DNA of 64,000 bases, taken from Prevotella intermedia ATCC 25611 = DSM 20706. GTDB lineage: Bacteria; Bacteroidota; Bacteroidia; Bacteroidales; Bacteroidaceae. The stretch spans positions 1,736,001 through 1,800,000 of the forward strand of contig NZ_CP019300.1 of the NCBI RefSeq assembly GCF_001953955.1. Direction: 5' to 3'. Below the pieces are notes generated by a model, which saw nothing but the letters and a program-made list of their open reading frames with translations, had not been told where the DNA came from and made no database searches. Positions 1-7,919 of the stretch are shown here, in pieces (the stretch's first letter is position 1; each line of letters opens with the position of its first letter). A program made the position numbers and the translations under genes.

Positions 1-77
1 CCACGAATGGTCTGCTGCGCCTTTGCAACGGTAGAAAACAATACCAAGGCTGTAACGATGGCATACAATTTCTTCAT
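1..77 (-). CDS. Secreted protein, N-terminus only (partial)
   Basis: Only the first 25 or so codons lie in the window, read leftward from the ATG at 75-77. The peptide begins MKKLYAIVTALVLFSTVAKA and continues QQTIRG, which is a typical cleavable signal peptide: two lysines, a hydrophobic stretch of about 12 residues and an AKA cleavage site. The product is therefore probably exported. The mature part is outside the window, so no function is assigned. Confidence 0.7.
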   Translation of the reverse strand, partial: MKKLYAIVTALVLFSTVAKAQQTIR

Positions 78-122
78 AACTGATATTATCTTATTGTTTA
101 AATATTTCGTTGTTATTGTCTG

Positions 123-130
123 CAAAGGTA
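123..130 (-). promoter_or_regulatory. -7 box of the secreted-protein gene
   Basis: On the - strand the bases read TACCTTTG, matching the Bacteroidetes -7 consensus TAnnTTTG, 46 bases upstream of the start codon at 77. No clear -33 TTTG is seen. Confidence 0.6.
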
Positions 131-354
131 AGAAAAGAACAATTATTTATAAAAAAAAGCGAATAAACTTTTCTTTTCACTGCGCCTTTTAACCTTTTGG
201 GAATAATAAGTAGGTGTTCCAAGTAATTATATAAACACGTTACAAGCACACCCCATATATCGATTCCGTTGCAAAAGAAACGTTACCAATGCCCCATCTA
301 AGCACTCGAAATAAGAAAAAGCACGGTTTAGAAACTAATTATGTCCGTGAAAAT

Positions 355-445
355 TAAATTATCTAAGCTTAGAGAAATAATTATCTAACCTTTGATAAGT
401 ATTTATTTAAGCTTAAAGAAAATTTTATCAAAGCTTTGATAATTA
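355..445. repeat. Four-box palindromic array, AAGCTT type
   Basis: Four short palindromic boxes sit at roughly 22-base spacing: TAAGCTTA at 364-371, a degenerate box near 385-398, TAAGCTTA at 409-416 and ATCAAAGCTTTGAT at 427-440. The linkers are A/T-rich and resemble those of the arrays at 24380 and 44544, which have a different box sequence. Apart from this array, 180-660 holds nothing gene-like. Confidence 0.6.
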
Positions 446-661
446 AAAAATGTAAGTCAGAAATCGCATTATATACGGCTTCCCGTGAACGTGGAACCTA
501 TTAACAATAACATTGGAACCATTGCAAGCACACATATCAGCGTCGAAAGCAAGAATACAACTTACTGATTAGCAATCTAACACAGGAATAGTTTTGCCAA
601 AATCTCTATTATATAAGATATGTATAAGGACAAATATTAACAAAAAATGTAGGAGCAAAAC

Positions 662-692
662 TTTGGCATTTGGCATATTTACGTTATCTTTG
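662..692 (+). promoter_or_regulatory. rnpB promoter
   Basis: TTTG at 662-665 and TATCTTTG at 685-692 form a -33/-7 pair with 19 bases between them. The predicted start falls at about 699, right at the P1 helix of RNase P RNA. Confidence 0.8.
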
Positions 693-700
693 CAATCTAA

Positions 701-1081
701 GGCAGTACTTCGGCACTGTCGCTGGTGTTGCAAGACACGAGAGGAAAGTCCGGGCAGCAAAGAGTATCCTGCTTCCGAAAATGAAAGCTATTGGCAACAG
801 TAGATGTAGGCAGAAGAAAACAACCGCCTTGGCAACGAGGCAAGGGTGAGAAGGTAGTGTAAGAGACTACCAGCACGTAGGCGACTGCGTGGCTGTGCCG
901 TTCAGGAGCTGCAAGTTCATGTAAACCGTTGTTTGAGGGTTACTCGCCCAAGCCATACACGGCACAACGGAGGGTAGAACGCTAAAACGCACGGGGCGAC
1001 CCTGCGGTTAGACAGATGACAGGCGTCCTTACTTGTCGAAAGACGGTAAGGAAACAAGACCCGGCTTATAGAAGTACTGTT
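701..1081 (+). ncRNA. rnpB: RNase P RNA
   Basis: This is the catalytic RNA of RNase P, which removes 5' leaders from tRNA precursors. The hallmark GAGGAAAGTCCGGGC lies at 741-755, and the 3' part ends with GACCCGGCTTAT at 1059-1069. The ends are set by the P1 helix: CAGTACTTC at 703-711 pairs perfectly with GAAGTACTG at 1071-1079. Length, about 380 bases, is normal for a type A RNA. It has its own promoter. Confidence 0.95.
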
Positions 1082-1086
1082 TTACA

Positions 1087-1130
1087 CATACTCGCTGCCT
1101 CCCCCATCGTGGGGAGGGAGTTGAAGTATG
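1087..1130 (+). terminator. Long hairpin after rnpB
   Basis: CATACT at 1087-1092 pairs with AGTATG at 1125-1130, and CCTCCCC near 1098-1105 pairs with GGGGAGG near 1111-1117 around an ATCGT loop. It starts six bases past the end of rnpB. No U-run follows, so it may be an attenuated or intrinsic-like terminator, or a 3' processing structure. Confidence 0.5.
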
Positions 1131-1210
1131 AGAAAGGTGCTGAACCACACTTAAAGGTTTCAAAACAGCATCGCAGAACAAACAGATTGTAGAACCATTC
1201 CTTGTTTTTT

Positions 1211-1633
1211 ATGGAAGAATTTCAAGATTACAGATACGTATTAGACGATTTTCAGCATCAGGTTGAAAACAAGATAAGAAATCATAAGAACGACCCTGGT
1301 TTCCCACAAATGGACGGAAAGCTGGACGAAGAGGAATTGGGCAACTATCTTTTCGACCACCAAGCCGCACTCGACAGCGAGGGAACGGAACGCACGCAAT
1401 ACACCGTTGCAGGCGTACTGATAACATTGCCCATCATAGTGCTGTCGGCTTTTCAGGAAGAATCGTTGCCCGTGAAAGGCTATCAAGCGGTGCTTCTCGG
1501 TGTTGCCATCGGCTTGCTGCTCTACGTTATCTACCGAGTAGTGATGAAAGCCATTGTGCGTAAGAAGGTGAAACGTGCAAAAGAAGACCACCCAGAAGCT
1601 AGCGCATACGTGGAAAAGGTGATGCGTTTCTAA
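1211..1633 (+). CDS. Two-helix membrane protein, function unknown
   Basis: A 140-residue protein starting at the ATG at 1211 (an in-frame TTG at 1202 is less likely). The first 65 residues are charged and soluble. Two hydrophobic helices follow, roughly residues 67-80 and 90-112, and the C-terminus is very basic (KAIVRKKVKRAKEDHPEAS). This suggests an inner membrane hairpin with both ends in the cytoplasm. It is first in a tight group with a YkvA-family gene (53-base gap) and a small Cys-rich membrane protein. I do not recognise a family. Confidence 0.7.
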   Translation: MEEFQDYRYVLDDFQHQVENKIRNHKNDPGFPQMDGKLDEEELGNYLFDHQAALDSEGTERTQYTVAGVLITLPIIVLSAFQEESLPVKGYQAVLLGVAIGLLLYVIYRVVMKAIVRKKVKRAKEDHPEASAYVEKVMRF

Positions 1634-1685
1634 CCCATCGGGCAACAATGCCTTCGGCATAAACCTCTAACAACAAAGAAGAAAT

Positions 1686-2093
1686 ATGGAAATTCCAGAT
1701 TTAAGCAAATACAAAGAGAAGTTCACAAAGAACGAATTTATTGAGAAAATACAACGCATAGCCAAACGAGCAGGAGCAAAATTGGTTTATGCTGCATTGA
1801 TATTGTACTACTCTGTTGAAAGCGACAAGGTGTCAATCAAGGACAAAGCCATCATCATCGGGGCACTGGGCTACCTCATAGCACCGCTCGACCTTGTTCC
1901 CGATGCCATTCCGCTCGCTGGATTGGGCGACGACCTCACCGTACTTGTATATGTGTTGCAAAAAATATGGGGCAACATAGACGATGATGTGAAGCAGAAA
2001 GCGAAGGACAAACTGTCGCAATGGTTCGACGAAGACGAAATGAAGGCTACCGAGAACCTGTTTTCCGACAAGGCGGAAGACCAGCCCGTGTAA
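1686..2093 (+). CDS. YkvA/DUF1232 family membrane protein
   Basis: A 135-residue protein. Residues about 45-95 match the DUF1232/YkvA pattern: a hydrophobic helix followed by GYLIAPLDLVPDAIPLAGLG, where the LDLVPD-type motif is the family signature. The C-terminal 35 residues are charged and probably helical. The biochemical role of the family is unknown; members are small membrane proteins common across bacteria. It lies between two other small membrane-protein genes on the same strand, 16 bases ahead of the next. Confidence 0.85.
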   Translation: MEIPDLSKYKEKFTKNEFIEKIQRIAKRAGAKLVYAALILYYSVESDKVSIKDKAIIIGALGYLIAPLDLVPDAIPLAGLGDDLTVLVYVLQKIWGNIDDDVKQKAKDKLSQWFDEDEMKATENLFSDKAEDQPV

Positions 2094-2108
2094 AAGAAAG
2101 GAGGACGT

Positions 2109-2300
2109 ATGGTACAGTACATCATCGTTGGCATTGTTTTAGCATTGGCGGTAGCTTACGTTGTCCGTATGCTAATCAGAACCATAAAAGTATCGAGAAA
2201 CGCCTGCGGAGGGTGCAAAGGCTGCGCCATTCGTGAGCAAATGATGCGTAAAAACAACATACGAACACAAGGGAAAGTAAATTCTTATTGCAATAGTTGA
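2109..2300 (+). CDS. Small Cys-rich single-span membrane protein
   Basis: A 63-residue protein with one N-terminal transmembrane helix (residues about 3-22) followed by a short basic cytoplasmic part with CGGCKGC near residues 34-40. The layout, one helix then a small Cys cluster, resembles FeoB-associated Cys-rich membrane proteins, but no feoB is seen nearby, so that link is only a resemblance. The cysteines could bind a metal. Last gene of the three-gene group. Confidence 0.65.
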   Translation: MVQYIIVGIVLALAVAYVVRMLIRTIKVSRNACGGCKGCAIREQMMRKNNIRTQGKVNSYCNS

Positions 2301-2307
2301 TAAAAAA

Positions 2308-2339
2308 TTTGGTTAAACAAATATTTCTTATTACTTTTG
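2308..2339 (+). promoter_or_regulatory. tRNA-Cys promoter
   Basis: TTTG at 2308-2311 and TACTTTTG at 2332-2339, 20 bases apart, fit the Bacteroidetes -33/-7 pattern about 48 bases before the tRNA. The -33 box overlaps the region just after the preceding stop codon. Confidence 0.7.
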
Positions 2340-2387
2340 CACTCGCAATTAGGGGGTATTACTTTAGTTGTATCGACAAATTGTTAT

Positions 2388-2458
2388 GGTGCCTGGGCCG
2401 GTCGGTTAGGTAACGGTCTGCAAAACCGTGTAGAGCAGTTCGATTCTGCTAGGCACCT
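2388..2458 (+). tRNA. tRNA-Cys (anticodon GCA)
   Basis: A complete cloverleaf: the acceptor GGTGCCT (2388-2394) pairs with AGGCACC (2451-2457), with T as discriminator. The anticodon stem ACGGT/ACCGT encloses the loop CTGCAAA, giving anticodon GCA. The T-loop TTCGATT is present. CCA is not encoded. Own promoter upstream and a strong terminator directly downstream, so it is a single-gene transcript. Confidence 0.95.
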
Positions 2459-2460
2459 CA

Positions 2461-2493
2461 AAGCCCGAAAGAACAATTCTTTCGGGCTTTTTT
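2461..2493 (+). terminator. Terminator of tRNA-Cys
   Basis: A perfect 13-base stem (2461-2473 with 2477-2489) around a CAA loop, followed by a run of T. It begins two bases after the tRNA discriminator base. Confidence 0.9.
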
Positions 2494-2584
2494 ATTATTC
2501 ATCATTGAACCACCTTACATTAATAGAAAGAGCGGAGTTGTAACGTTTCGATAGAAACCTATTGAAGGAAACGTTGTCCGCTTT

Positions 2585-2840
2585 ACTGCCCCTTGTTCTG
2601 TAAAGATAATTCTAAAGAAAAACGGTAATTTCGATTTGACACTGCGAAAGCGGCTCTTTTGCGATGCAAAACCTACGCTTTTACCGTGCAAAACAGCCGC
2701 TTTTGGAACGCAAAACAATAGGTTTTGCAACACATTGATAACTAAGTTATTACGCAACAGATACGCTTACGAAAAATATTTACACAATTATCCACTGCTT
2801 TCCGCCTATAAAACGAGAAGTACAGGCGAAATTGCATAGC
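2585..2840 (-). repeat. Modular intergenic repeat, copy A
   Basis: One of four clear copies (others at 10430, 17735 and 31405). Read on the - strand it has a conserved 5' flank with a TGTAAATATTTTT-like block, then AAAACCTATTGTTTTGC, then three slots filled with variants of AAAAGCGGCTNTTTTGC or AAAAGCGTAGGTTTTGC, then a conserved 3' flank ending near ATCTTTAC. Slot order here: GCGGCT, GCGTAG, inverted GCGGCT. It fills the gap between tRNA-Cys and slyD. Confidence 0.85.
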
Positions 2841-2923
2841 AAATAGAAAGGCACTTTCTATTGGGAAAGGCGAAACGAAACAAAAAACAACAAGCAGTCC
2901 GCCTGTTTCTCATAAATTAATAG

Positions 2924-2931
2924 TACCTTTG
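2924..2931 (+). promoter_or_regulatory. -7 box of the slyD-aroC unit
   Basis: TACCTTTG matches TAnnTTTG, 29 bases before the slyD start codon. No convincing -33 box. Confidence 0.65.
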
Positions 2932-2960
2932 CAAAAGAACAAAACAGTAAAACAATAATA

Positions 2961-3623
2961 ATGGAAAATAAAACACATAAATTCATTTCTGCAAGCTACG
3001 AATTGTATAGCATTGAATACGGAAACGAAGTTTTGATAGAAAAAACAGAAGAAAACAGACCCTTGACGTTCTACACAGGCTGCGAAATGGCATTGCCAGA
3101 GTTTGAGAAAATAGCAATGGAAACCGCTGCAGGCAACGACTTTGCTTTCGATTTGGCAAAGGGACAGGCTTACGGCGACTACAAGGAAGAAAACGTTTTA
3201 GACCTTGAAAAGGCTGTATTCTCGCACGAAGGAGAGTTCGACAGCAGCAACGTGTACGTTGGCGCAATGATTCCTTTACAGAACCAAGAGGGACAACGCT
3301 TTATGGCACGCGTTATCGACATAACGGAAGACAAGGTGAAAGTAGACCTCAACCACCCATTGGCAGGCAAGGAACTCAAGTTTAAAGGACACATAATAGA
3401 AAACCGTGAAGCAAGCGAAGAGGAAGTAAAAGAATTCTTTGAAAAGCTTAACAGCCACCACTGTGGCGGAAATTGCGGTTGCCACGGTGATGGCGAAGGA
3501 AATGGAGAGGGTCATTGCGGTTGCCACGGAGAAGGTGAAGGGCACGGAGAAGGACACTGCGGCTGCCACGGAGAAGGCGAAGGACACGGAGGCGGACACT
3601 GCGGTTGCCACAACAAGGACTAA
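2961..3623 (+). CDS. slyD: SlyD-like FKBP prolyl isomerase with His/Cys tail
   Basis: A 220-residue peptidyl-prolyl cis-trans isomerase of the SlyD type: an FKBP fold interrupted by the insert-in-flap chaperone domain (roughly residues 75-130), acting on folding proteins in the cytoplasm. The fold is followed by a metal-binding tail, as in E. coli SlyD, but here it is built from repeats: from about residue 165 the motif HCGCH (first copy NCGCH) recurs every 14 residues, four times, separated by GEGEGHGE-type linkers. About nine Cys and eleven His are in the last 56 residues. E. coli SlyD uses such a tail to bind nickel; nickel or zinc binding here is inference. It precedes aroC by 121 bases with no terminator between. 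Confidence 0.9.
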   Translation: MENKTHKFISASYELYSIEYGNEVLIEKTEENRPLTFYTGCEMALPEFEKIAMETAAGNDFAFDLAKGQAYGDYKEENVLDLEKAVFSHEGEFDSSNVYVGAMIPLQNQEGQRFMARVIDITEDKVKVDLNHPLAGKELKFKGHIIENREASEEEVKEFFEKLNSHHCGGNCGCHGDGEGNGEGHCGCHGEGEGHGEGHCGCHGEGEGHGGGHCGCHNKD

Positions 3624-3744
3624 CAAAACCGATTCCCCCGAGGGCTGTTTGCACGCGTGAAACCTATTCTGCAGCAATACAGCCCACCCAAAGCAGCTGT
3701 CCACAAGCGTTTGTAACGAAAAGTAAAAAGGAAAGGGAAACAAT

Positions 3745-4833
3745 ATGCCCAACGCAATTGGCACACTCTATACACTGACCACCTTTGGCGAAAGCCATGG
3801 CGCAGCGATAGGCGGCATAGTTGATGGTATGCCGTCGGGCATAGATATTGACCTCGATTTTATTCAGAACGAACTGAACAGACGCCGACCGGGACAAAGC
3901 AAAATTACCACCGACAGGAAAGAAACCGACGAGGTGGAACTGCTGAGTGGAGTGTTTGAAGGCAAATCGACAGGTACGCCGATAGGCTTCATCGTAAGAA
4001 ACAAGAACCAGCAAACAAAGGATTACGACGATATTCGCAACCTTTTCAGACCATCGCACGCCGACTACACCTATTATAAGAAATACGGCATACGCGACTA
4101 TCGCGGAGGCGGAAGGTCTTCGGCACGCATCACGCTTGCAAGAGTAGTGGCAGGTGCATTGGCAAAACTTGTGCTGCGAAAACACAACATAAGCATTCAA
4201 GCCTACACATCGCAGGTGGGCAATATTGCCGTAGACAAGGATTACAGGAAGTACGACTTATCGCAGGCAGAGAACAACGCCGTGAGATGCCCCGACGAAG
4301 CGAAGGCAAAGGAAATGGAAAGCCTGATTGCAGAAGTGAAAAGTGAGGGCGACACCATTGGCGGAGTGATAACCTGCGTGGTGAAAGGGTGTCCCGTAGG
4401 ATTGGGCGAGCCCGAGTTTGGCAAGTTACACGCACTATTGGGTGCGGCAATGCTAAGTATAAATGCGGCAAAAGGCTTTGAATACGGCGAAGGTTTCGAC
4501 GGAAGCACGTGGCGGGGAAGTGAGCAAAACGACGGTTTTGCAACGGCAGCAGAAAACGAAAACGACGATATTGCAATACGAACCAACCACAGCGGAGGAA
4601 TACAAGGTGGAATAAGCAACGGCGAAGATATATACTTCAGAGTTGCATTCAAGCCAGTAGCAACCTTACTGATGGAACAGAAAACAGTGGATATTGCTGG
4701 AAATGAACAGACAATAGACCCACGCGGAAGACACGACCCTTGCGTTCTGCCACGGGCAGTGCCCATCGTAGAATCGATGGCAGCAATGACAATATTGGAC
4801 GCATTATTAGTCTATAATTCCAAAAGAATGTAA
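3745..4833 (+). CDS. aroC: Chorismate synthase
   Basis: A 362-residue enzyme, the usual length. It converts 5-enolpyruvylshikimate-3-phosphate to chorismate, the last step of the shikimate pathway, using reduced FMN. Visible signatures are [15 protein letters not shown] at the N-terminus, [15 protein letters not shown] near residue 115-130 and the C-terminal [17 protein letters not shown]. It follows slyD on the same strand. Nothing unusual in its sequence. Confidence 0.97.
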   Translation: MPNAIGTLYTLTTFGESHGAAIGGIVDGMPSGIDIDLDFIQNELNRRRPGQSKITTDRKETDEVELLSGVFEGKSTGTPIGFIVRNKNQQTKDYDDIRNLFRPSHADYTYYKKYGIRDYRGGGRSSARITLARVVAGALAKLVLRKHNISIQAYTSQVGNIAVDKDYRKYDLSQAENNAVRCPDEAKAKEMESLIAEVKSEGDTIGGVITCVVKGCPVGLGEPEFGKLHALLGAAMLSINAAKGFEYGEGFDGSTWRGSEQNDGFATAAENENDDIAIRTNHSGGIQGGISNGEDIYFRVAFKPVATLLMEQKTVDIAGNEQTIDPRGRHDPCVLPRAVPIVESMAAMTILDALLVYNSKRM

Positions 4834-4893
4834 CATTTTTCTGAAAAAAGAGAAAATACAGCATAAAAGTACGATTTTATAATTATTTTATCG

Positions 4894-4901
4894 TATCTTT
4901 G
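4894..4901 (+). promoter_or_regulatory. -7 box of candidate small RNA
   Basis: TATCTTTG, a perfect TAnnTTTG, in the 280-base gap between the convergent aroC and pyrD genes. No annotated gene lies downstream on this strand, but a strong terminator lies 75 bases further. Confidence 0.65.
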
Positions 4902-4906
4902 CGCTA

Positions 4907-5011
4907 TGTTTCGTTACTGTTTGAGATAAATAGAGCGAAAACTTTTAGTTAAGTCTAGTTTAGTTTTTGTGTTGGTTGAGAGCGTTCGGTTGAACGCTCT
5001 CAAATTTTTTA
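4907..5011 (+). ncRNA. Candidate small RNA, about 105 bases
   Basis: A perfect -7 box at 4894-4901 and a strong terminator ending at 5011 bracket about 105 bases with no credible coding capacity (a 7-codon frame starting at 4906 is too close to the predicted start to be convincing). This promoter-terminator pairing in a gap between convergent genes is what an independently transcribed small RNA looks like. I do not recognise a known family. Confidence 0.5.
4976..5011 (+). terminator. Terminator of candidate small RNA
   Basis: TTGAGAGCGTTC (4976-4987) pairs perfectly with GAACGCTCTCAA (4992-5003) around a GGTT loop, followed by a T-run at 5005-5010. Confidence 0.85.
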
Positions 5012-5115
5012 TAGCTGATAAAACTTAAACCAAGCCTCCTTTTCAATGAATCAATTGTGAAAAAGTGGGGCATATAATGCTTGTGCTTGGAACTTTAAAT
5101 AAAGTATCGAACGTA

Positions 5116-6024
5116 TTATTCTACACAGCCGATGATTTCGTTTACCGACTTGTAGCCGTGGCTGTCTAACCATTCGTTGATACCGTTGCGCACCTTCAAC
5201 GTAACTTGTGGGTCGATGAAATTGGCAGTACCAATCTGTATTGCCGTTGCACCTGCCATCAAAAACTCTATGGCATCGGCAGCCGTAGATATGCCGCCAA
5301 GTCCGACAACAGGGATTTTCACGGCGTGGGCAACATCGTAAACCATACGAAGGGCTACGGGTTTAACGGCTGGACCGCTAAGTCCGCCAGTGCGAATGCT
5401 AAGACGATGGGCGCGTTTCTCGATGTCAATAGACATGCCCATGAGGGTGTTGATGAGCGAAACCGCATCAGCACCTTCTTCTTCGCACGAACGAGCAATG
5501 CTTGCAATGTCGGTAACGTTGGGCGAAAGCTTGACAATAAGTGTTTTATGGTAACGTTTGCGAACCTCACGAAGTACAGCAGAAGCCCCCGAACAGGTTA
5601 CACCGAACGCCATACCGCCCTCTTTCACATTCGGACACGATATATTCAGCTCGATAGCAGGAATGTGGTCGAGGTCGTTTAGCTTTTCAGCCGTCTCTGC
5701 ATAGCTCTCTGGAGAGTTGCCACTGACGTTTACAATGATGTTTGTACCTATCTTGCTGACTTCAGGGTAAATATGTTCGATGAAATAATCGACACCCTTA
5801 TTCTGGAGTCCCACGCAATTAAGCATACCCATAGCCGTTTCTACCATTCGTGGGTAATCGTTTCCCTCACGAGGATTAAGGGTGGTTCCCTTCACGATAA
5901 TACCGCCAAGCTGGTCTAACGAAACGAAATCTTGGAACTCAATGCCGTAGCCAAAGGTTCCACTAGCGGTCATCACAGGGTTCTTTAGTTGTAGGTTGCC
6001 TATATTTACACTTAAATCTGCCAT
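5116..6024 (-). CDS. pyrD: Dihydroorotate dehydrogenase, catalytic subunit (class 1B)
   Basis: A 302-residue FMN enzyme that oxidises dihydroorotate to orotate in pyrimidine synthesis. Class 1B enzymes pass electrons to a PyrK partner and on to NAD. The motif [15 protein letters not shown] is present with the catalytic base Cys at residue 130, and [10 protein letters not shown] and [20 protein letters not shown] mark the substrate and FMN phosphate sites. It lies 71 bases downstream of pyrK on the same strand, which supports the 1B assignment. Full length. Confidence 0.96.
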   Translation of the reverse strand: MADLSVNIGNLQLKNPVMTASGTFGYGIEFQDFVSLDQLGGIIVKGTTLNPREGNDYPRMVETAMGMLNCVGLQNKGVDYFIEHIYPEVSKIGTNIIVNVSGNSPESYAETAEKLNDLDHIPAIELNISCPNVKEGGMAFGVTCSGASAVLREVRKRYHKTLIVKLSPNVTDIASIARSCEEEGADAVSLINTLMGMSIDIEKRAHRLSIRTGGLSGPAVKPVALRMVYDVAHAVKIPVVGLGGISTAADAIEFLMAGATAIQIGTANFIDPQVTLKVRNGINEWLDSHGYKSVNEIIGCVE

Positions 6025-6095
6025 CGCTTTTATTTATTTTTTAATTCGCTATTATATAATATGTGAACATCAATAAACTACTATTAAAGACACAA

Positions 6096-6869
6096 CTACC
6101 ACAGCAATTGGTTTACATCGAACACTGGTCCTTCGGTGCAAACGCAAAGATTGCCTTCCGTAGTCTTCTCAACGCAGCAAAGACAAGCCCCCACTCCGCA
6201 CGCCATAAGGTTCTCTAAAGAAGCCTCGCAGCGTATGTTGGCTGTTCGTGCATACTTCGCCACCGACACCATCATAGGCTTAGGGCCACAGGTAGAAATC
6301 TGATTGAAGTGGCGTTCGTGCAATATGGAATGATTGGTAACATAGCCCTTTTCGCCCATAGAGCCGTCTTCGGTGGTAACAAAGACATCGCCATACTTCT
6401 TAAACTCGTCTAATTCCAGTAAATCAGAAGCAGTACGAGCACCCAACAAGAAAGTTACTGCAATGCCACGTTCCTTGCAAAGCATACCAAAATAGAGCAA
6501 AGGGGCAACACCAACGCCACCTCCTATAAGCAAAAGGCTATCGGAAGACGAAGCTGGATAGGTAAAACCGTTGCCCAACGGAAGCACACAGTTGAGCATG
6601 TCGCCAGGCTTTACAGCTGCAATAGTGCGTGTGCCATCTCCAACTTCAGCCACAAGCAGCCACAATTCGTTGCGCTCCTTATCAACAAAATTAATGGAAA
6701 TAGGGCGGCGAAGATAGGTTGAAGCCGAACCATCAACCCTTACTTCGACAAACTGACCAGGCTTCATATCAGGCAATTCAGCATCGTGAGTGAGCTTTAT
6801 CAGCACGTTCTTCTCATTCAAACGTTCTACAGACACTACCTTTAGGTCGAGAATAAACTTCTGTTTCAT
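6096..6869 (-). CDS. pyrK: Dihydroorotate dehydrogenase, electron transfer subunit
   Basis: A 257-residue FAD and [2Fe-2S] protein that carries electrons from PyrD to NAD. The N-terminal barrel has YLRRPISI for FAD binding, the middle has LLIGGGVGVAPLLYFGMLC for the NAD site, and the C-terminus carries the iron-sulfur cysteines in CGVGACLCCVEKT and NLCVCTEGPVF. The start is the ATG at 6869 (MKQKFILDLK), the usual start of the family; an open frame extending to 7025 is a hydrophobic shadow. First gene of a pyrK-pyrD pair. Confidence 0.95.
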   Translation of the reverse strand: MKQKFILDLKVVSVERLNEKNVLIKLTHDAELPDMKPGQFVEVRVDGSASTYLRRPISINFVDKERNELWLLVAEVGDGTRTIAAVKPGDMLNCVLPLGNGFTYPASSSDSLLLIGGGVGVAPLLYFGMLCKERGIAVTFLLGARTASDLLELDEFKKYGDVFVTTEDGSMGEKGYVTNHSILHERHFNQISTCGPKPMMVSVAKYARTANIRCEASLENLMACGVGACLCCVEKTTEGNLCVCTEGPVFDVNQLLW

Positions 6870-6895
6870 GATGATATAATAGAAAAATCTTGATG

Positions 6896-6903
6896 CAAAC
6901 TTA
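6896..6903 (-). promoter_or_regulatory. -7 box of pyrK-pyrD
   Basis: Reads TAAGTTTG on the - strand, 27 bases upstream of pyrK. No clear -33 box. Confidence 0.55.
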
Positions 6904-7269
6904 CATAAAATTATCGAATTATACGCCAGTTGGATAAAGAAAACCACATTTTCTTTATAGGAAAGAGATACAAGAAAAGTACAACAAGCCACTATTCTTA
7001 CCACTTTTACCAAACAATACAGCAACTACAATAGTGAAAAGCACATAACAAAGCCAAGTTAAAAGGACATTATTACAATGCTTTTCTTCTAAAATGGCAA
7101 TGCTATTATATAATAATGTAAAAGAAAAAGTAATGAGTGAAGATAATTTTGCATTACTATACATAATAAAAATACATATTTATGCTCATACTTGCGGATA
7201 TGATATAGAAGGTTTAGACAAATCAAGCGAATTCTAATGGTAAAGAAATTCCATTTTAAGGCAATAAAG
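6904..7269. other. Intergenic stretch, nothing assigned
   Basis: About 365 bases between pyrK and the terminator of the HTH regulator. It is A/T-rich. Short hydrophobic open frames exist on the - strand, but they lack family features and upstream signals, so no gene is called. Confidence 0.6.
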
Positions 7270-7312
7270 ACAATAAAGCCTCCAAGTGATTTTGAAATCA
7301 TCAAGGAGGCAT
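7270..7312 (-). terminator. Terminator of the HTH regulator gene
   Basis: GCCTCC (7279-7284) pairs with GGAGGC (7305-7310), and the stem extends inward through AAGTGATTT and AAATCATCAA with one bulge. On the - strand it is followed by TTTATTGTCTTTATTG. Confidence 0.7.
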
Positions 7313-7371
7313 TACGGTGTCGCAATAACAGTATATAGTAAAAATGAAATGTTAATTTTTAGAAGCTAAAA

Positions 7372-7839
7372 TCATTTCTTAGGGACAAATGTTTCCCATG
7401 TTTGGTCGTCAAAAAAGATACGAATTTCAGTGATATTACGCTGTGGTTTGTCAATATATTTCACCTCTGTTTTGACTATATCTTTAGACATTGAAGGAGC
7501 ATTACGCTCTGTTTTGGGTTCATCTACCGAAAAGGAGAGGGGAGCTGGAGGTACTTCATCGAAGAGATTTAAGTTGGCGGGTAGTGCCCCCGATGTATTC
7601 TCATTTTGCGATTCAGCCATCTGTTCTTTGAACATAGGTTCCACTCCATACATTATCCAATCGAGACTGATAGTCGGAAATTTTCCCTTTATCGCCTCAA
7701 CGGTATTTAATGTGGGTTTTGTTCTTCCATTGAAGATACTACTAAGCGAAGCAGACGAAATTCCAATGAAGTCTGCGAAGGTTTGTTGAGTCATATGCTG
7801 ACTCTCCATCAAGCGTTTTATTCTATCTTTCATAACCAA
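7372..7839 (-). CDS. XRE-family HTH transcriptional regulator
   Basis: A 155-residue DNA-binding protein. Residues about 4-65 form a Cro/C1-type helix-turn-helix: MKDRIKRLMESQHMTQQTFA, then GISSASLSSIFNGRTKPTL. The rest is not a known sensor domain; residues 70-130 look flexible and Pro/Ser-rich, and the C-terminus (ITEIRIFFDDQTWETFVPKK) looks like a small beta unit. Start could be Met1 or Met3. It has a promoter with both boxes and an inverted repeat just inside the transcript, so autoregulation is likely but inferred. It borders a long gene-free region. Confidence 0.85.
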   Translation of the reverse strand: MVMKDRIKRLMESQHMTQQTFADFIGISSASLSSIFNGRTKPTLNTVEAIKGKFPTISLDWIMYGVEPMFKEQMAESQNENTSGALPANLNLFDEVPPAPLSFSVDEPKTERNAPSMSKDIVKTEVKYIDKPQRNITEIRIFFDDQTWETFVPKK

Positions 7840-7854
7840 TCAGAGCCAATTAAT

Positions 7855-7915
7855 GCCTATTCAGGCGTATTTCAATGATTTTACAAAGGTAAAACAAATA
7901 ATTCATAAAACCAAA
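7855..7915 (-). promoter_or_regulatory. Promoter and possible operator of the HTH regulator
   Basis: On the - strand TTTG (7912-7915) and TACCTTTG (7884-7891) are 20 bases apart, placing the start near 7878. An inverted repeat GCCT-ATTC-AGGC at 7855-7866 lies just downstream of the start, a position suited to an operator for the encoded regulator. Confidence 0.6.
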
Positions 7916-7919
7916 CAAA

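Noticed and set aside
3276..3764. A 162-codon open frame opposite the slyD tail, with VATA-type repeats
   Set aside because: The repeats are the complement of the HCGCH codons of slyD; the frame crosses into aroC.
4906..4929. A seven-codon leader peptide (MFRYCLR) in the candidate small RNA
   Set aside because: The ATG falls at or before the predicted transcription start and no gene follows for it to regulate.
7089..7325. A 78-codon hydrophobic open frame on the - strand downstream of the HTH regulator
   Set aside because: It overlaps the regulator's terminator, is A/T-driven and has no family features or start signal.
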